DNA of 64,000 bases. Source: Erysipelotrichales bacterium (GTDB taxonomy: Bacteria > Bacillota_I > Bacilli_A > RFN20 > CAG-826). Below the pieces are notes generated by a model, which was given only the letters and a program-made list of their open reading frames with translations, was not told the origin of the DNA and did no database searches. The position numbers and the translations under genes are program-made. The stretch is from the NCBI GenBank assembly GCA_022508535.1, contig JAFLUZ010000008.1:1-64000 (forward strand). The letters run 5' to 3'. Positions 52,943 to 61,187 of the stretch are shown here, in pieces (position 1 is the first letter of the stretch; each line of letters opens with the position of its first letter).

Positions 52943-53820
52943 TATTTTACTACCTCCATAGACATTAAGTCTTTAAAGAAAATGTCTTGTAATGAACGAT
53001 CGCTAGGAACTAATAAATAATTAGCGTCTCTAATTTGGCAATAATTTCTAATACGCGATGTTACATAATCTAAAGCTTCTTGATAAGCTTCTACGACACT
53101 TTTATTAATATTATTTTTATAATATTTTTGATTGTTTTCACTATCGTATAAGATAACTTTTCCACGGAATGAAGGATTTAACTCTTCCGGTGCTAAAACT
53201 TGAAGGCATAAAACATCTCTTCTTTTTCCTCTTAAATGATCAATAACGTTATCGTAATTACTATCTGTTAAGAAATCAGAGATGATAATTGAATTACCAT
53301 CACCATATCCAACGACAGATGTAACAATTGCATCAGATAAATCACTAGAGCCTTTAAATGTAATATCATTCAATTTTCCAATGGAATTTAAAAAAGAGTC
53401 TTTTCCTACGACATTTTCTAATAAACCATAAATTTTATTATCTTGAATGTAATATATTGATACTTTATCCATGTATTTAATGGAAAGATAGGCAAGTGAG
53501 GCTGCTAATTCTAAAGCTTTTTCTCCTTTAGAAAAGAACCCCATCGATGCACTAGCATCAATATAAATTCTTGTATGTAATTGTCTTTCGTCTAAGAATA
53601 ATTTTAAGAACAAATTTTCAGTGCGTGCGAAAACACTCCAGTCAATTTTAGAAATGTCATCGCCAGGAATATATTCACGATAATCAGCAAATTCTACTGA
53701 TGAACCATATGTTTTTGTCTTATGATTACCGCCAAAACGACCTTGCAATACATCATTTATAGATAACTGAAGCAATTCGATTTGTTCTAGAAATTTTTCA
53801 TCGACTACTAAATCTTTCAT
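52942..53820 (-). CDS. DUF58 domain protein
   Basis: A 292-residue soluble protein with the DUF58 hallmark FADYREYIPGDDISKIDWSV and a VWA-like fold after it (IYIDASASMGF, ISDFLTDS). DUF58 proteins are regular partners of MoxR ATPases and lie between them and VWA proteins, as here. AAGGATT precedes the ATG, and the gene is 11 bp after moxR. Confidence 0.92.
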   Translation of the reverse strand: MKDLVVDEKFLEQIELLQLSINDVLQGRFGGNHKTKTYGSSVEFADYREYIPGDDISKIDWSVFARTENLFLKLFLDERQLHTRIYIDASASMGFFSKGEKALELAASLAYLSIKYMDKVSIYYIQDNKIYGLLENVVGKDSFLNSIGKLNDITFKGSSDLSDAIVTSVVGYGDGNSIIISDFLTDSNYDNVIDHLRGKRRDVLCLQVLAPEELNPSFRGKVILYDSENNQKYYKNNINKSVVEAYQEALDYVTSRIRNYCQIRDANYLLVPSDRSLQDIFFKDLMSMEVVK

Positions 53821-53831
53821 TTTTATAATCC

Positions 53832-54809
53832 TTATTTTTTGTTTTCTTTAATGAGTAAACTAATGACATCATCGCATGATAAATGTTCATTAATTGCTGT
53901 ATAGTTAATTTTAATTCTATGTCTTAAAATTGGATAAGCTAATGCATCAATATCCTCATAACTTACATTGTATCTTCCTTCGATTAACGCACGAATTTTA
54001 GCTGCTGTAATCAAGTTTTGACCAGCACGAGGTGAGGCACCATAACGAATATATTTTTTTGCAGTGTCAGATGCATCTCTTAATTCAGGATGTGAAGAAG
54101 AAACGAGTTTAATTGCATAAGCAACTATTTCATCAATAACAGGAACGTCTTTAGCTAATTTGCGCATAGCTAAGATTGTATCACCATCGACAACAGTTTC
54201 AGCAACTTCATCCATAGTTACTTGGGTCATATTAACGATATCTACTAATTCTTTATCACTTGGGAACTCCATGACTAATTTAAACATAAAACGGTCCATT
54301 TGAGCTTCTGGAAGTGGATATGTTCCATCTTGTTCAATTGGGTTCTCTGTTGCTAAGACAAAGAATGGTTCATCAATACGATATGTTTGATTTGAAACTG
54401 TAACACTATGCTCTTGCATGACTTCGAGTAATGCAGATTGTGTTTTAGGTGTAGCACGGTTAATTTCATCGGCGAGAACTAAATTAGCAAAAAGAGGTCC
54501 TTTTTGGAATCTAGTATTTAATTTTCCGTTTTCATCTTTCTCAATAATGTTCATACCGATTAAATCAGAAGGCATTAAATCTGGTGTAAATTGAATACGA
54601 GAGAATGGTAAATTTAAAATTTTACTTAAAGATCTAACAAGCCTTGTTTTACCAACACCTGGAACACCTTCTAATAAAACGTTTCCACCTGCAAGAATTG
54701 CAATGACGATATCATCAATAACTTGTTCTTGACCGACAACATCCTTATGTACTTCTTCTTTGATTCTCTTTACTAATTCATAAAATTCTTTGATATCTAC
54801 TGTTTTCAT
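53832..54809 (-). CDS. MoxR-family AAA+ ATPase
   Basis: A 325-residue ATPase with Walker A in EGVPGVGKT, Walker B in LADEINRA, the sensor ATENPIEQDGTYPLPEAQMD and a C-terminal helical lid (GASPRAGQNLI). MoxR ATPases act as chaperones that activate or assemble metal-binding or envelope proteins together with VWA partners. It stands second in a five-gene operon and is followed by DUF58. AAAGGAG precedes the ATG. Confidence 0.95.
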   Translation of the reverse strand: MKTVDIKEFYELVKRIKEEVHKDVVGQEQVIDDIVIAILAGGNVLLEGVPGVGKTRLVRSLSKILNLPFSRIQFTPDLMPSDLIGMNIIEKDENGKLNTRFQKGPLFANLVLADEINRATPKTQSALLEVMQEHSVTVSNQTYRIDEPFFVLATENPIEQDGTYPLPEAQMDRFMFKLVMEFPSDKELVDIVNMTQVTMDEVAETVVDGDTILAMRKLAKDVPVIDEIVAYAIKLVSSSHPELRDASDTAKKYIRYGASPRAGQNLITAAKIRALIEGRYNVSYEDIDALAYPILRHRIKINYTAINEHLSCDDVISLLIKENKK

Positions 54810-54832
54810 TGTTTAACTCCTTTTCTTCTTTT

Positions 54833-56350
54833 TTAATGATATAGTGAGCCAAAGTAATCGCCTAATATGTCACCAATATCATCTGGCGTATCACCTTTTG
54901 ATTCTTCATCGACAACTTTATCATAGTAATCATCTAATACATCACCATATTCACTATGGCCATTATCAGAATAAATTGTATCGTTACTACCGTAGATAGT
55001 TTCTCCATCTCCTGGAACATCTGGATTATCAGGATTTTCTTCATCTCCATCATCTGGATTATCAGGATCATCCTTTTTGTCATCTCCATCGTCTTCTTTT
55101 TGTTCTCCATCGCCATCTCCATCATCTTCACCTGGCTCTGTGTTTTCTAACTCTTCCAATAATTGTTCCAAGAACATTTTGACTAGGTCACCTAATTCTT
55201 GATTATTCTTTTGGAGAATGACATCTTGGATAATTTCATCTTTTGCTTTTTCAATTGCTTCGTGAATTGCATCTTTTGCATTGTTTTCACTTAACGAACC
55301 TCTTTCTAAAGATTCTGCAATTTCATTTAAGCTATCTAATAAGTGTTTAAAGGCAACGTATAATTCATCATCTTCATCAACACCAGAATTTATTAATGCA
55401 TCTTCAATTTGGAATGCAACATCTTTTAAGTCATCTATTAAATCTTTGCCATTCAAATTAATAAATTCACTTTCTAGATTATCTAATGCGGATTTGATGC
55501 CATCAATATCTCCATCTATAAGTGCATAGCCTAAGTCAACAAGATTTGAGTTTGTCTCTTGCGTTAAGCACACGCCGATTTCTTCTTTTGAGTTAGCATC
55601 ATCAACGATCTTATCAATTTTGTTAATTGCATCTTTTATTGCGTTTTCCATTTCTTCTTTTGAAGATGCATTTTGTAAAGCTTCTTCAAGTTGATGCAAT
55701 ACATCCTTGATGCCTTCTTTAACTTTATCCTCAGCGTCAGAACGATCGATAAGATCATATATATCTTCGATTTGATCGCCAATTCCATCACCCGAGCCAC
55801 TTGTTAAATCACCACTACCAGGGATAACACTTGCCGGAACATCATCTGAACCAGGAAACGAACCAGGTCCTGGTTTATCTTTCGCTGGTGCAGCAGGTAC
55901 CACACATGACGTTGCAACAAATAAAATCGCAATTATAGCAAACACATAATAAATGTACGATAACTTAAATGGTAAACTTTTTGGAGAGATTTCACTTAAG
56001 CTCTTTTCAGCATCTTCTTTTTGCATTTTTAAAATCGGATTATATCTGGTTTTATCTTTGTTGACAACCATCGTTTGGACTTTTTCTTTTAATGCAAATG
56101 TTTTATCTAGTCTCTTAGCTATTTTTTCATCAGTAGGCATTAAGAGTTTATATAGCATAAATGTCAAACCGGCTGCCAAAACTATTGATAATAAAATGTA
56201 AATGAGAAAATGCACATGTAAAGGTATACGCTTAAATATGATAGCAAGCAAAGCAATTACAATAGCACTTAATGAAACACCCATAATAATGCATTTTATT
56301 AAATGTTCCTTTAATACTTTACTTTTAAATTTATTGAACTCTTCATTCAT
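54833..56350 (-). CDS. Membrane protein at the head of the MoxR operon
   Basis: A 505-residue protein with three N-terminal membrane helices (about 16-36, 42-66 and 131-152). A long helical domain follows with repeated AIxxAxDxI patterns. A very acidic low-complexity region of Asp, Glu, Gly, Asn and Pro (about 390-450) and a short Tyr/Asp-rich tail complete it. It has the general form of DUF4175-type proteins next to MoxR operons. The acidic tract could bind cations or cationic partners, which is inference. The ribosome binding site is weak (GAGAGTGA). Confidence 0.65.
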   Translation of the reverse strand: MNEEFNKFKSKVLKEHLIKCIIMGVSLSAIVIALLAIIFKRIPLHVHFLIYILLSIVLAAGLTFMLYKLLMPTDEKIAKRLDKTFALKEKVQTMVVNKDKTRYNPILKMQKEDAEKSLSEISPKSLPFKLSYIYYVFAIIAILFVATSCVVPAAPAKDKPGPGSFPGSDDVPASVIPGSGDLTSGSGDGIGDQIEDIYDLIDRSDAEDKVKEGIKDVLHQLEEALQNASSKEEMENAIKDAINKIDKIVDDANSKEEIGVCLTQETNSNLVDLGYALIDGDIDGIKSALDNLESEFINLNGKDLIDDLKDVAFQIEDALINSGVDEDDELYVAFKHLLDSLNEIAESLERGSLSENNAKDAIHEAIEKAKDEIIQDVILQKNNQELGDLVKMFLEQLLEELENTEPGEDDGDGDGEQKEDDGDDKKDDPDNPDDGDEENPDNPDVPGDGETIYGSNDTIYSDNGHSEYGDVLDDYYDKVVDEESKGDTPDDIGDILGDYFGSLYH

Positions 56351-56473
56351 TTTGAATCACTCTCACTTCAAAACACTTTATTAATTATAATTAATAAAAA
56401 GATAATGCATTATACCATATATGTTATGAAATTGAAACATATTTTGACAAATTAAATTTTTGTTTACAAAAAA

Positions 56474-56502
56474 AGGTAACATCTATAATAGAATTGTTAC
56501 CT
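56474..56502 (-). terminator. Terminator of holA
   Basis: Arms AGGTAAC / GTTACCT with a 15-nt loop, overlapping the holA stop codon and followed on the minus strand by six to seven U. Confidence 0.7.
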
Positions 56503-57462
56503 ATTAAAATTCAAAATAAATAGTTCTAGCCCAAAAAATCTATCAATTCGCCCCGACTTTATGTCATAATCCAGTTTATAAAGATTTTCCATATTATCTT
56601 TCAAAGATTTTAACGATACATATCGTTTATTATTTAAAGCTAATTTAACACGGTATGGATGAGCTTTTAGTTGTTTTGCAATATCATCTTGATACATTTT
56701 TTCTTCAGCTAAGGTAAATACATCAATATAGAAACGTAACTGTGTCGATATTAATGCAATCAATGCAACTGGCTCTTCATTTTTAATAATTAAGTCGCGG
56801 TACAATTTTATTGCTTCTTCTTTTTTGTTTGCCATAATAAAATTAACTAAATCAAAAATATTATCATCTATAGGTCTAGCCACTAAAAGATCTAAAGCAT
56901 CCATAGTAATTTTATCTCCATAAAGAGCTAACTTTTTAACTTCATTATTAATGCGCATTGCATCATTATTTGTACGTTTTATAAATTCACTAATAACATC
57001 ATTACTCGCAGTAATCTCGTATTTTTCAAACAATTTATAAACATACGCCATCCATTCTTTTTCATTTGGATTTACAGATTCTACTATTTTACCTACTTCT
57101 TTTATTTTTTTATATATAGCGTTACTTTCATTTAATGTTGAAGAATGCACAATAAAATACAAATCACAATACTCATTAGATGAACTTAAATAACTTAATA
57201 TTGATTTCTCTTGTTCTTTTGTTAATTGTTTTTTATTGGTTTTTTCGCCACTTAAAAAGTTTGCGTTATCTAGAACTACAGCTTTTTTTTCTGAGCCAAG
57301 AGGCATCATTGTGCACTCAAACATTACATCTTCAATCTCGACATTATCCGCATTAAATTTGACACAATTAAAATCATCGACTGATCCTAGTCGCTCGTTT
57401 AATAATTTATTTAATCTATTTTTTATCATCAAATCTTGTGCACCAAATATTAAACAAATCAT
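56497..57462 (-). CDS. holA: DNA polymerase III delta subunit
   Basis: A 321-residue clamp-loader subunit that opens the sliding clamp. It starts MICLIFGAQDLMIKNRLNKL. The middle contains SSTLNESNAIYKKIKEVGKI and the lid-like helical part NDAMRINNEVKKLALYG; the C-terminal collar domain ends near KSGRIDRFFGLELFIL. It lacks a functional Walker A, as expected for delta. The order comEA-comEC-holA is the standard Firmicutes arrangement; rpsT, normally next, is separated by 17 kb of inserted genes. Confidence 0.9.
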   Translation of the reverse strand: MICLIFGAQDLMIKNRLNKLLNERLGSVDDFNCVKFNADNVEIEDVMFECTMMPLGSEKKAVVLDNANFLSGEKTNKKQLTKEQEKSILSYLSSSNEYCDLYFIVHSSTLNESNAIYKKIKEVGKIVESVNPNEKEWMAYVYKLFEKYEITASNDVISEFIKRTNNDAMRINNEVKKLALYGDKITMDALDLLVARPIDDNIFDLVNFIMANKKEEAIKLYRDLIIKNEEPVALIALISTQLRFYIDVFTLAEEKMYQDDIAKQLKAHPYRVKLALNNKRYVSLKSLKDNMENLYKLDYDIKSGRIDRFFGLELFILNFNR

Positions 57463-57487
57463 AACTTACCTCGTTTATTATTATAAA

Positions 57488-59452
57488 CTAAAATGATATT
57501 TTTTTGTATATAATTGTTCCCTCAATATCTGTTCTTCTTACTTTTATTTGATATTTATTAAATCTTTCTATAACTTCTTCATTTGGAAAGTTGTATATGT
57601 TATTAAATCCTAATGAAATTATTGCTTCACATGGCATTATCTCTAAAAGCAAACTATCAGAACTCCCTGTTTTTGATCCATGATGAGAAACTTTAATAAC
57701 ATCTACTGGGCTTAGATCATAATCTCTAACGATTTGTTTTTCAATATCTGATGAGGCATCTCACATAAATAAAAATGTTTTATCCATGAAATTAAACATA
57801 TTAACCAATGAGTTATCGTTAATGTCCTTTCCATAATAATTATTTAAATTTTCTATTTTAATTCCGTAAAAATTATATGGAAAGAATTCTCTTTTGAATA
57901 TTACATTTTTTACTTTAAAATTTTCTTTTAGCGATGACAAGGCACCAATATGATCATAATCAGAATGAGAACAAATAATACTATCAATCTCTTTTAAATG
58001 ATATTTTTTAAAAAATGGTATCAATGTTGTAATTGCCAAATCTTCATATGATAGTCCACCTGTATCGATTAAAAGGCTCTTATTTTTATGAATTAAAAGT
58101 GCACAATCACCTTGCCCAACATCAATAAAACACATATAGTCAAATATGTAATTGTGAAAATTCGATGAAAGAATTGTTACGCAAACAAAGACATTGATAA
58201 TTGCATATTGTATTAATTTTTGATGTTTAATATAGGCTCCATATAAAATTATTAAGGCTATTAAAACAAAAATCAAACTGCTAATTGCGCCTGGATATAG
58301 ATATATTTTTATATCAATGCGCGACATGAAATTAAAAGTATTAAACAATGTTTTTGATAATGAATTGATTAAATTAGGAAATAATCCTAGTGGAACAAAT
58401 AACATCGCACACAAAAAAAACACAAAAATAATTGGAAGCAAAACTATGCGTTGCAAAGGTGATAATAAAAATACCATATTATCTTTTATTATTGATATTG
58501 AATAAATTACTAATACTATTAAAAATGCTTTTAATATTTTTTTGATTTTTAAGCTTTTCACAAATTTTAATAACACACTTAAAATAAGTGGAATCATTAA
58601 TCCTTCATTAAAAATATTAAAAGGAGAAAAAATCAAATAAATTGAAATAATAACCATAATACAATTGTTATAAGAAATATGGTGTTTTACACGTAAATAT
58701 TTAAATACTATTAAATATATTATTAGCCTAAAAAAACAAGCCTTATCAAAGATAAATAACATGTATGGAAAAAGTATTAGACACGTTATTAATTCAGACT
58801 TACGAATTTTTTTAGATATCAAGCTATTTATTCCAAAAAACAAGGTAGTTAACAAATAATTATTTAATCCGAGAAAGTATGCAAGCGAAGTATTCGAATA
58901 TTCTTTTAAATATTCGCCACGCGACATACCAAAAAGAAACGATTTTATCAATTCTTTGCTTAATGGATCATATTTATTTGTCCAACCATTGACAATTTTT
59001 CTTCTAGAAAATAAAGAATTAAAAACAACATCTATATTATGAGCATCAATTTCATAATAAATCCCCTTGTTTTCAAGATATTTTTGAAAATCAAAATGTG
59101 ACTCAATTGAATGCATTTTTATTCGTGTTAAATCACCATTAACTTTTATCAAATCACCAACTTCATATTGATTGTTCTTGAATGAAACGTAATATTTACG
59201 GAAAACATCTTTAACAATAAGATAATTTTCTTTTGTTTCAACTACAATCATTGTTCGATCTATCGTGTTTAGTGAAGAATTGCTCGAGATTATTATATAT
59301 AAAAAACAATATGAAAACATAAAAACAAATAGTATTATATTGCTTTTGTTTTTTTTATTTTTTATTAAAAATACGAGTGAAATCGTGATTGAAATTAGCG
59401 GATAATTTAAAAATAAAGATCCTGCAATTAGTCCAATAACAATATTAGACAT
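57488..59452 (-). pseudogene. comEC: comEC, DNA uptake channel protein, interrupted by an in-frame TGA
   Basis: The frame runs from 59452 to a TGA at 57761-57763 (563 residues), then continues open for 91 more codons to TAG at 57488. The first part has an N-terminal soluble domain, about ten membrane helices with the competence motif (LIKSFLFGMSRGEY) and the start of the metallo-beta-lactamase-like domain (DVGQGDCALL, SHSDYDHIGAL). The downstream part carries its end (VIKVSHHGSKTGSSDS). The TGA replaces the Gly of the conserved TGD motif: the sequence reads LFM-stop-DASSDIE, and one change GGA to TGA would give it. Loss of function, rare readthrough or a sequencing error are all possible. Confidence 0.85.
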
Positions 59453-59453
59453 T

Positions 59454-59990
59454 TTAATAAATAACTACATAATCTTTTATTTTTTCAAATGTGGCATTTC
59501 CGATACCTGAAACATTTTTTAGTTCTTCAAGATACGTAAATTCTCCGTATTGCTCACGATAATTAATAATCGCATCTGCAATAGACGCACCAATTCCATT
59601 CACTTGCATGAGTTCTTCCTTACTTGCAGTATTAATGTTTACTTTATCAATTGTTTCAATTTCACATGTATCTGGTGTCTTTGTTTTCTTTGCAATATAA
59701 TAATCCATACCATCAATTAGAAATATCGATGAATTAAATGCCAAATCATCTGCATTTGCAGTTAACCCACCTGCATTAGATATTAAGTCTAAAAGAGTAG
59801 AATCACTATTTAAGACATAACTTCCAGGACGATTTACTTCACCACTTATCGTACATGTAACATAGTCCTTTGAAACTTGTGTAGTCGAACTACTTTGTCC
59901 TTGATTCGATGAAATATTTGGATCAATTTTTGTAAATATTAACATCAAAATCGCCGTTAAGATTGCACCAATTATCACTACTTTTGTCAT
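59454..59990 (-). CDS. comEA: Competence DNA receptor ComEA
   Basis: A 178-residue membrane-anchored DNA-binding protein. One N-terminal helix (about 3-19) is followed by a Ser/Gln linker, an SLBB domain (VNRPGSYVLNSDSTLLDLIS) and a C-terminal double helix-hairpin-helix (NINTASKEELMQVNGIGASI and NVSGIGNATFEKIKDY). It holds incoming DNA at the outer surface for ComEC. The ATG at 59990 is chosen because GAGGTGA precedes it and the earlier in-frame codons have none. Confidence 0.93.
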   Translation of the reverse strand: MTKVVIIGAILTAILMLIFTKIDPNISSNQGQSSSTTQVSKDYVTCTISGEVNRPGSYVLNSDSTLLDLISNAGGLTANADDLAFNSSIFLIDGMDYYIAKKTKTPDTCEIETIDKVNINTASKEELMQVNGIGASIADAIINYREQYGEFTYLEELKNVSGIGNATFEKIKDYVVIY

Positions 59991-60045
59991 AATAATCACC
60001 TCATTAATAATATAGGTGAGACACTTAACAAAAAGCGTAAAAAAA

Positions 60046-60065
60046 ACTCCCAAATTTTTGGGAGT
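60046..60065 (-). terminator. Terminator of greA
   Basis: Stem ACTCCC / GGGAGT with an 8-nt loop followed by seven U on the minus strand, 7 bp after the greA stop. Confidence 0.85.
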
Positions 60066-60072
60066 ATTTCTT

Positions 60073-60552
60073 TTATCTTACTAAAGCGATATTTAATATT
60101 TCTACTTCGTATGGTACTTGTGAGTTAACTAAAGTTTTTTCTCCGATATGTTTGCCAATCATTGCAACACCAAGTGGACATTCGTTAGAAATATTATCAA
60201 TTAATGGGTTTGCTTCAACTGAACCAACAATTGTTACTGTTTTTTTAGTTCCATCACTTAAATCTCTGAAAGTTACTTTTGTTCCTAAAGCAACAACTTC
60301 GGTATTTACTGGTTTATCATCAATTACAATAGCATTAGCCAAAATTTCTTCGATTTCTTTAATACGATGTTCCACTTTAGCTTGTCTATCTTTTGCAGCA
60401 TCATAGTCAGCGTTTTCAGATAAGTCACCTTGTGCACGTGCGGCTTTAATTTCTTCAATAACTTCTGGACGAACAACATCAATAAGATTTCTTAATTCAC
60501 TTTCTAATGATTCTTTACCACGTTTTGTAAGTTCTATTTTTTTATCTGCCAT
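60073..60552 (-). CDS. greA: Transcription elongation factor GreA
   Basis: A 159-residue protein that stimulates transcript cleavage by stalled RNA polymerase. The N-terminal coiled coil shows KIELTKRGKESLESELRNL and the tip with EIKAARAQGDLSENADYDAAK, including the acidic residues that enter the active site. The C-terminal FKBP-like domain contains TVTIVGSVEANPL and NECPLGVAMIGKHIGE. The ATG at 60552 follows GAGGTGATATAT; the GTG three codons earlier lies in that site. Confidence 0.97.
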   Translation of the reverse strand: MADKKIELTKRGKESLESELRNLIDVVRPEVIEEIKAARAQGDLSENADYDAAKDRQAKVEHRIKEIEEILANAIVIDDKPVNTEVVALGTKVTFRDLSDGTKKTVTIVGSVEANPLIDNISNECPLGVAMIGKHIGEKTLVNSQVPYEVEILNIALVR

Positions 60553-60702
60553 ATATATCACCTCATGATTCTTTAATAGTATATCAACTTTCTTTCAATA
60601 ATTCCACCATTATTTAATTAGATTATCTAATTAATATCAATATTTGCAAAATTATTTATTATGTGTAAAATTATATTGGAATTTATAAAGGAGATTTTTA
60701 AA

Positions 60703-60954
60703 ATGATTGAATTCAGATATGACACACAACTATTAATTGAAGGAAAAGGACTTGATGAAGATAAAATTAATGACTACATCACAGAACATTTTGTAGGAGA
60801 TTGCCTACTTGCCGTTGGTGATGATGAATTAATTAAAATCCATTACCACACTAACGAACCATGGAAAGTATTAGAGTATTGTGCATCTCTTGGTGAAATT
60901 TATGATATCGTCGTCGAAGATATGAATCGCCAAGCACGTGGTTTAAAGGGCTAA
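60703..60954 (+). CDS. Stand-alone domain related to the middle domain of FakA/YloV
   Basis: An 83-residue protein starting MIEFRYDTQLLIEGKGLDED after AAAGGAG. Its core GDCLLAVGDDELIKIHYHTN, then EPWKVLEYCASLGEIYDIVVEDM, closely follows the middle domain of the fatty-acid kinase subunit FakA (YloV), where the pattern GDSLLVVGDDDLVKVHVHTN and GxVLEYALxxGELxxIxIENM occurs. The kinase (DAK2) and C-terminal parts are absent. The opening Cys of the FakA motif YCTE is Asp here. Role unknown; it could bind FakB-like partners or be an evolutionary remnant. A strong terminator follows. Confidence 0.7.
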   Translation: MIEFRYDTQLLIEGKGLDEDKINDYITEHFVGDCLLAVGDDELIKIHYHTNEPWKVLEYCASLGEIYDIVVEDMNRQARGLKG

Positions 60955-60967
60955 TTAGTATATTATG

Positions 60968-60989
60968 AAACTCGGATTAATCCGAGTTT
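60968..60989. terminator. Terminator after the FakA-like gene
   Basis: Perfect palindromic stem AAACTCGGA / TCCGAGTTT with loop TTAA, followed by TTATTTTTTTT on the plus strand. Confidence 0.9.
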
Positions 60990-61052
60990 TTATTTTTTTT
61001 AATTTCAATTATAAATTCAATTATTCAATTGATTTAATAATTTTAACCTTTA

Positions 61053-61084
61053 AAAGGCACACAACTACCATGTCGTGTGCCTTT
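61053..61084 (-). terminator. Terminator after the 778-residue lipoprotein gene
   Basis: Arms AAAGGCACAC / GTGTGCCTTT with a 12-nt loop. On the minus strand a U-rich run follows. It is about 100 bp after the stop; the bases between show nothing else. Confidence 0.7.
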
Positions 61085-61187
61085 GATAATCTTATATACC
61101 AATGATATTAAAATATTTATTTCTTATTTTGCTAAAAAATACAACTTAATAAAATGCTGATTTTATATTTGATTCGAGAAATGACTA

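Noticed and set aside
57761-57763. TGA read as Trp (genetic code 4)
   Set aside because: All other long genes avoid in-frame TGA and several end with it, so TGA is a stop in this genome; the affected position is a conserved Gly, not Trp.
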